Below, piece by piece: positions 59,808 through 64,000 of a stretch of DNA of 64,000 bases; position 1 is the first letter of the stretch; every line of letters starts with the position of its first letter. The notes beneath the pieces were generated by a model. It had not been told where the DNA came from and ran no database searches. It was given only the letters and a program-made list of their open reading frames with translations. The stretch lies in assembly GCA_002708995.1 (NCBI GenBank), contig PAPT01000014.1:62001-126000 (forward strand), read 5' to 3'. This DNA comes from Geminicoccus sp. (GTDB lineage: Bacteria; Pseudomonadota; Alphaproteobacteria; UBA7985). Made by a program: the position numbers and the translations under genes.

Positions 59808-60617
59808 TCAGAATAGGCTTCCCTGCGCCGGTTTCGCGGCCGGTTCCTGCAAAAATGGTGCAGCGCCCTCATCAATGGCGTGCAACAGCCCGGGCCCCTG
59901 GTTGCGGACCTGCCCCACGGCCCGGTCGACGGGGTGGTGCACGAAATCGGGACTGTCAAAGGGACGGCACAGCGAGTACAGCAGATCCGGCTCCGCCCCC
60001 GGCGCCAGCCACGCGTCCCACTCATCCTCGCTGTCGAGCACCACGGGCATGCGCGCGTGCAGGCCATCCATGGACGCACTCGCGCCGGTCGTCAGCATGG
60101 CGCACGACCCCAGCACCGAGCCGTCCGGCGCCTGCCAGACTTCAAACAGCCCGGCCATGACCATCAGCCGCTCGTCGCGGAAAAAAATCCGGTGGGGCTG
60201 CTTCACCGCTCGGGTGGTGTTCGCCGGGGTCAGGGTCTGCCATTCGAAGAACCCCGAAGTCGGCATCAGGCACCGCCGGTGCCGGAACGCCACCCGGAAT
60301 GACGGCTTTTCAGCCACGGTCTCGCTGCGGGCATTGATGGCGTTCGCCGCCCGCGACGTATCCTTGGCCCACGCGGGCACGAGCCCCCAGTGGGCGAAGT
60401 CGAGGATGCGCCGCCCGCGCTGAGGGCCTTCGGTCTCCAGCCGGATGATCGGCACCATCTGCGTCGGGGCGATGTTGTAGCGCGGCCCGAGCGCGGTCGG
60501 CGCAGCAGCGGTGGCGCTGTCGCGATCGAGTGCTCGCCGAACCTCATCAGGGATGAGGGCATCGAAGACCTCGGCCACCGCCTCGATCGGGCGGGTGATG
60601 TGATATCGACCGCACAT
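59808..60617 (-). CDS. SOS response-associated peptidase (SRAP/YedK/HMCES family)
   Basis: SRAP proteins form a stable thiazolidine crosslink with abasic sites in single-stranded DNA. The 269-residue protein has the catalytic Cys2 (MCGRY), Asn95 (NARSET), Glu125 (GFFEWQ) and His187 (HARMPVVL). ATG 60617 puts Cys at position 2, which is required; longer frames would bury it. It is divergent from gor, with 153 bases between them. Confidence 0.93.
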   Translation of the reverse strand: MCGRYHITRPIEAVAEVFDALIPDEVRRALDRDSATAAAPTALGPRYNIAPTQMVPIIRLETEGPQRGRRILDFAHWGLVPAWAKDTSRAANAINARSETVAEKPSFRVAFRHRRCLMPTSGFFEWQTLTPANTTRAVKQPHRIFFRDERLMVMAGLFEVWQAPDGSVLGSCAMLTTGASASMDGLHARMPVVLDSEDEWDAWLAPGAEPDLLYSLCRPFDSPDFVHHPVDRAVGQVRNQGPGLLHAIDEGAAPFLQEPAAKPAQGSLF

Positions 60618-60770
60618 GGCTTGTCCGCCGGCTCCCTTCACCGTCCTCTCTGCCTGAACCCTCCCCGGCAAGATCAGCATTTGTAAACCAGCCGGGCGCC
60701 GGGCGATCCTAGCACAGTCACTCAGGCGGGTGGCACAGCAGACTGCAGGCACGTAACCCGGGAGAGAACC

Positions 60771-62147
60771 GTGAGCTTTGACTACGACTTATTCGTGATT
60801 GGCGGCGGCTCGGGCGGGGTTCGGGCAGCCCGGTTTACCGCCCCGAAGGGCTACCGCGTCGGTCTCGCCGAGGAATACCGCATGGGCGGCACCTGTGTGA
60901 TCCGCGGCTGCGTGCCGAAGAAGCTGCTGTCCTACGCCGCCCACGGCTTCGAGGACGTTGCCGACCTCGCCGGTTTTGGCTTCGAGGCCAGCGTCACCGG
61001 GTTCAGCTGGCCTGCGCTGATCGCTGCCAAGGACAAGGAAATCGCCCGTCTTGAAGGCGCCTACCAGAACACCCTGAACAACGCCGGGGTCGAGTGGTTC
61101 AAGGCGCGGGCGCGGCTCGATGACCCCCACACCGTCGTGATGACCGACACTGAAACCGGCGAGGAAAGCCGGGTAACGGCGGCCAAGATTCTGCTCGCCA
61201 CCGGCGGCACGCCCAGCCTGCCCGATATCCCGGGCAAGGAACTCGCCATCAGCTCGAACGAAGCCTTCGACCTGCCCGAGCTGCCTAAGCGCGTTGTGGT
61301 TTACGGCGGGGGTTATATCGCGGTCGAGTTCGCTGGTATCTTTTCGGGGCTGGGCGCTGAGACCCACCTGATCTACCGCGGCGACAAGCCCCTGCGCGGC
61401 TTCGATGAAGACCTGCGCCAATTCTTCCTTGAGCAGCTGGAAGGGCGTGAAAACCTTCATCTGCACATGGGCCGCAGCATCGCCGGTCTCGCTGAAAACC
61501 GCGGCGATGACCTGACCGTCACCCTCGACGACGGCAGCACGCTGAGTGCCGGTGCGGCCATGTTCGCCACCGGCCGCCGGCCCAACACCCCGGAGAGCCT
61601 GACGCTAGGCGGGCAGATCGAGACCAACGCCGCCAGTGCCGTGGTGGTCGACGCCTACAGCCGCACCTCCCTGCCCCATGTTTTCGCCGTGGGTGACGTC
61701 ACCGGCCGGCTGGCGCTGACCCCGGTTGCCCTGCACGAGGCCATGGCCTTCGTCAAAACCGCCTTCGACGATCGGCCGACGGCCATGGATCACAGCGACG
61801 TGGCGACGGCCGTGTTCTCGAACCCGGAGATCGCCACCTGCGGGCTGACCGAGGCCGAAGCCCGGGACAGGTTCGAGGCCGTCGATATCTATCGCTCTTC
61901 GTTCCGGCCGATGCGCAACACCCTCTCCGGCAACCCTTCACGGTCATTCATGAAGCTGGTGGTCGACCGCGCCTCTGACCGTGTGGTGGGCGTCCACCTC
62001 GCCGGCCGGGACTCGGCCGAGATGATGCAGGGCTTCGCCGTCGCGGTGAAAATGGGCGCACGCAAGGCTGATTTTGACGCCACCGTGGGCATCCATCCCA
62101 CCGGCGCTGAAGAGCTGGTGACCATGCGCACGCCGGTGCAGGACTAG
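60771..62147 (+). CDS. gor: Glutathione-disulfide reductase
   Basis: Gor reduces oxidised glutathione with NADPH. The 458-residue flavoprotein has the FAD loop GGGSGG (11-16), the redox pair GTCVIRGC (Cys42 and Cys47), the NADPH loop GGGYIAVEFAG and the C-terminal catalytic IHPTGAEELVTMR. It uses GTG 60771, with GGAGAG 7 bases upstream. The length matches alphaproteobacterial Gor. Confidence 0.95.
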   Translation: MSFDYDLFVIGGGSGGVRAARFTAPKGYRVGLAEEYRMGGTCVIRGCVPKKLLSYAAHGFEDVADLAGFGFEASVTGFSWPALIAAKDKEIARLEGAYQNTLNNAGVEWFKARARLDDPHTVVMTDTETGEESRVTAAKILLATGGTPSLPDIPGKELAISSNEAFDLPELPKRVVVYGGGYIAVEFAGIFSGLGAETHLIYRGDKPLRGFDEDLRQFFLEQLEGRENLHLHMGRSIAGLAENRGDDLTVTLDDGSTLSAGAAMFATGRRPNTPESLTLGGQIETNAASAVVVDAYSRTSLPHVFAVGDVTGRLALTPVALHEAMAFVKTAFDDRPTAMDHSDVATAVFSNPEIATCGLTEAEARDRFEAVDIYRSSFRPMRNTLSGNPSRSFMKLVVDRASDRVVGVHLAGRDSAEMMQGFAVAVKMGARKADFDATVGIHPTGAEELVTMRTPVQD

Positions 62148-62193
62148 CCAAAGCGCTATTGTTCCCCTTCCGGCGCTGGGTTATCCCGGCTGC

Positions 62194-63147
62194 ATGGTCG
62201 AGCAAATTCTGAGTCAAATGCAGGATACAGGCAGCCTGCTGCTGGGGCTGGCGCTCAACAAGTGGCTGATCCTCGCAGTGGCCAGCTGCGTGTTCAGCTT
62301 TGTCGTTCGTCTGCTGCTCGGCCCGGTGCACGGGCAGGATATCGCCGGGCTTTCACTGGCACCAGTGTTGGCCGGGGTCATGGTCATCCTGATCGGACAG
62401 GCGCTGTTCATCAAACCAGCCCCCGGCAACAACTGGGCGCTGTCGTGGGAATGGCGGATCGATCAGGTGCTGCTGCTGTTCACGGCGCTGGGCTGGGGGC
62501 TCGGCCTGCTGCTGGACTTGATGCGCCGGCCCATGAGCCTGTCGCTCATGTTCGGCCTAATCGCGGGGCTGGGCTACAGCATCGCCTTCCTGATTCTGCT
62601 GGTGCCGACCGGACCGAGCCTGCCCGAGCTGTTCAGCAAGACCATGACCTTCTGCCTGCTGTTGACCTTCATCGTCTGGCGCTTCGCCCAGACCGATCCC
62701 GGCTATACGGTGCTGCGCAGCCTGCAGCTGGCCGTAGCAGCGGTTGGCGCGGCTGCCGTTGGCTTCATCATGCTGTGGGCAGGCCGTGAGGCGGTGCTCA
62801 CCGGGGTGTTCGTGCTGGCGTTTGCGCCGGCGTTTCTGGTGGCCTTGCTGATGTGGACGGGGGTCGGCCGCGGGTCGAGCCTGGGCGCGGCGGGGTTGTT
62901 CGGGGGGTTGTCGCCCTTCCTGCTGTTCATCGGCCATCTGGTGCTGGTCGAGGAGGCAATGAGCCTCTATGCCGGGGCGCTGATCGTGCTGATGCTGACC
63001 GGCCCGGACCTGGTCAGCGGCTTTGAGCGGCGGAGCGGGATCAACGCCGACCGGATCCCGGTGTGGAACCGGATCGTCTATCTGGCGGTGATTTTCGTGC
63101 TCTACGTCGCGCTGGTGTTCATCGCCGGCCTCGACGCCCGGGGCTGA
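62194..63147 (+). CDS. Multi-pass membrane protein of unknown function
   Basis: The 317-residue protein has about nine to ten hydrophobic helices from residue 12 to the end, with short charged loops and no recognised motif. There is no signal cleavage site. The codon use is like the neighbours. It follows gor by 46 bases on the same strand and is convergent with gluQ. I do not recognise the family. Confidence 0.65.
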   Translation: MVEQILSQMQDTGSLLLGLALNKWLILAVASCVFSFVVRLLLGPVHGQDIAGLSLAPVLAGVMVILIGQALFIKPAPGNNWALSWEWRIDQVLLLFTALGWGLGLLLDLMRRPMSLSLMFGLIAGLGYSIAFLILLVPTGPSLPELFSKTMTFCLLLTFIVWRFAQTDPGYTVLRSLQLAVAAVGAAAVGFIMLWAGREAVLTGVFVLAFAPAFLVALLMWTGVGRGSSLGAAGLFGGLSPFLLFIGHLVLVEEAMSLYAGALIVLMLTGPDLVSGFERRSGINADRIPVWNRIVYLAVIFVLYVALVFIAGLDARG

Positions 63148-63154
63148 TCCGGCG

Positions 63155-64000
63155 CTATCGCACGGCCGCAGCCGGGTCCCCAACTGGGTCCACAGCCGCA
63201 CGTGCCATCGCCCGCACCTGCCCCGGGCTGTAACCGACTTCCCGCAGCGCGGCCAGACCCTCTGCCCCGTAGCGCTTGGAGAGCTTGTGGCTGCCATCGG
63301 CCATCATGATCAGCGGATGAAAGGCATAGGTCGGCGTGGGCAGGTCGAGCAGCGCCTGCAGCACGCGGTGCACGGCCGTGGCCTCGTACATATCCTGCCC
63401 GCGCATGACGTGGGTCACATTCTGAGCTGCATCATCGACCGTGACACTGAGATGGTAGCTGGTGCCGATATCCCGGCGGCAAAGCACCACGTCGCCGGTA
63501 GCCTCGGCCAGCACGCGGAAATCCACAAGCGCGCTCGCATCGAGCACGGGCGTGTGCAAATCCTTGCCATCGGCTGTGATCCGTTCAAGCGCCCCTGCCA
63601 TATCCAGCCGCCAGGCAACCGGCTCATCGGCGACCAGATCCGCCGCCTTGAGGCCGCGGCAGGTGCCGGAATATTGCAGGCCCTCAGGGCCGTACACCGG
63701 CGCCTCGCCCCAGGCCACTTCGATGTCGTGGCGGGTGCAGCGGCAGGGATAAAGCAGCCCCAGCGCCCGCAGACGATCGGCGGCTTCGGCGTAGACCGCG
63801 CCGCGCTCGGACTGGCGCAGCACCGGCTCGCGCCACGTGAAGCCCAGCCAGCGCAGGTCCTCCAGCATGGCCGTTTCGAAGGCCGGGCGACATCGCGTGG
63901 TGTCGATATCCTCGACCCGCAGCAACACAGGCGCACCCAGCCGCTCCGCCATCGACCAGACCTGTTCCGCCGCCAGCACGTGCCCAAGGTGCAGCCGCCC
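63155..64000 (-). CDS. gluQ: Glutamyl-Q tRNA(Asp) synthetase, N-terminus cut by window edge
   Basis: GluQ glutamylates queuosine in tRNA-Asp. The frame runs off the right edge; the first visible residues are GRLHLGHVLAAE, containing the HIGH-type motif HLGH. It has the zinc site with CRC and a later Cys (GTCRG), and KLSKR in place of KMSKS. The anticodon-binding domain of GluRS is absent, as expected for GluQ. About 282 codons are visible; only a few N-terminal residues are missing. Confidence 0.9.
   Translation of the reverse strand, partial: GRLHLGHVLAAEQVWSMAERLGAPVLLRVEDIDTTRCRPAFETAMLEDLRWLGFTWREPVLRQSERGAVYAEAADRLRALGLLYPCRCTRHDIEVAWGEAPVYGPEGLQYSGTCRGLKAADLVADEPVAWRLDMAGALERITADGKDLHTPVLDASALVDFRVLAEATGDVVLCRRDIGTSYHLSVTVDDAAQNVTHVMRGQDMYEATAVHRVLQALLDLPTPTYAFHPLIMMADGSHKLSKRYGAEGLAALREVGYSPGQVRAMARAAVDPVGDPAAAVR

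Overview
The window is a gene-dense, GC-rich bacterial chromosome segment from an alphaproteobacterium. The evidence is the gene order: a complete division and cell-wall (dcw) cluster from rsmH to ftsZ, followed by lpxC, bamD, recN and ligA; an NDUFA12-type complex I accessory gene beside an MlaD-type gene; a B12-dependent class II ribonucleotide reductase; a PCC-type biotin carboxylase; and an FtsZ with a very long linker ending in an alphaproteobacterial-type tail (IPAFLRRQ). I cannot place it at genus level. A Maricaulales, Parvularculales or Caulobacterales-like lineage is a guess from gene order only.

Layout. 1-2212 (minus): start of the spc ribosomal cluster, rplN-rplX-rplE-rpsN-rpsH-rplF. 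It does not continue into rpsQ and the S10 operon; sppA, a NUDIX gene and lipB lie upstream instead. 4948-7157 (plus): tRNA-Leu(GAG), mgtE and a kappa-GST-like isomerase. 7255-11064 (minus): nrdJ with a leader of about 0.5 kb and an NrdR box. 11815-15001 (plus): NDUFA12-type gene, mlaD-like gene, alpha/beta hydrolase, tyrS. 15002-15575: non-coding repeat element, copy A. 15576-17558 (minus): biotin carboxylase-BCCP protein. 17830-18918 (plus): TerB/J-domain protein and RNase P RNA. 19191-38222: the dcw cluster, with most genes overlapping or nearly touching, closed by a strong terminator after ftsZ. 38337-44073: lpxC, bamD, recN, ligA. 44074-44463: repeat element, copy B. 44464-46805 (minus): ClC channel and thioesterase. 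47162-49665 (plus): Sua5/TsaC and an FAD-linked dehydrogenase. 49688-54517 (minus): M23 lipoprotein, TAXI binding protein, YfiC-like methyltransferase, a hypothetical gene, msrA and an Lrp regulator. 54808-64000: an LptF/LptG-like membrane protein, DUF1761, glmS, glmU, SRAP protein, glutathione reductase, an unknown membrane protein and truncated gluQ.

How it works together. The centre supplies peptidoglycan precursors (murE, murF, mraY, murD, murG, murC, murB, ddl) and the divisome that uses them (ftsL, ftsI, ftsW, ftsQ, ftsA, ftsZ). glmS and glmU at the right supply UDP-GlcNAc for peptidoglycan and lipid A, and lpxC commits that sugar to lipid A. bamD, the mlaD-like gene and the LptF/G-like gene serve the outer membrane. 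nrdJ, recN, ligA and the SRAP gene handle DNA synthesis and repair.

I see no phage, insertion sequence, CRISPR array or defence island. The least explained parts are a pair of related non-coding elements (15038-15530 and 44096-44460), both between convergent genes and full of GCGAAGC mini-hairpins; the structured nrdJ leader; and a few atypical proteins (a hydrolase with Asp at the nucleophile position, an orphan LptF/G relative, and an AT-rich acidic tail on FtsQ). I did not find a convincing wholly new system.
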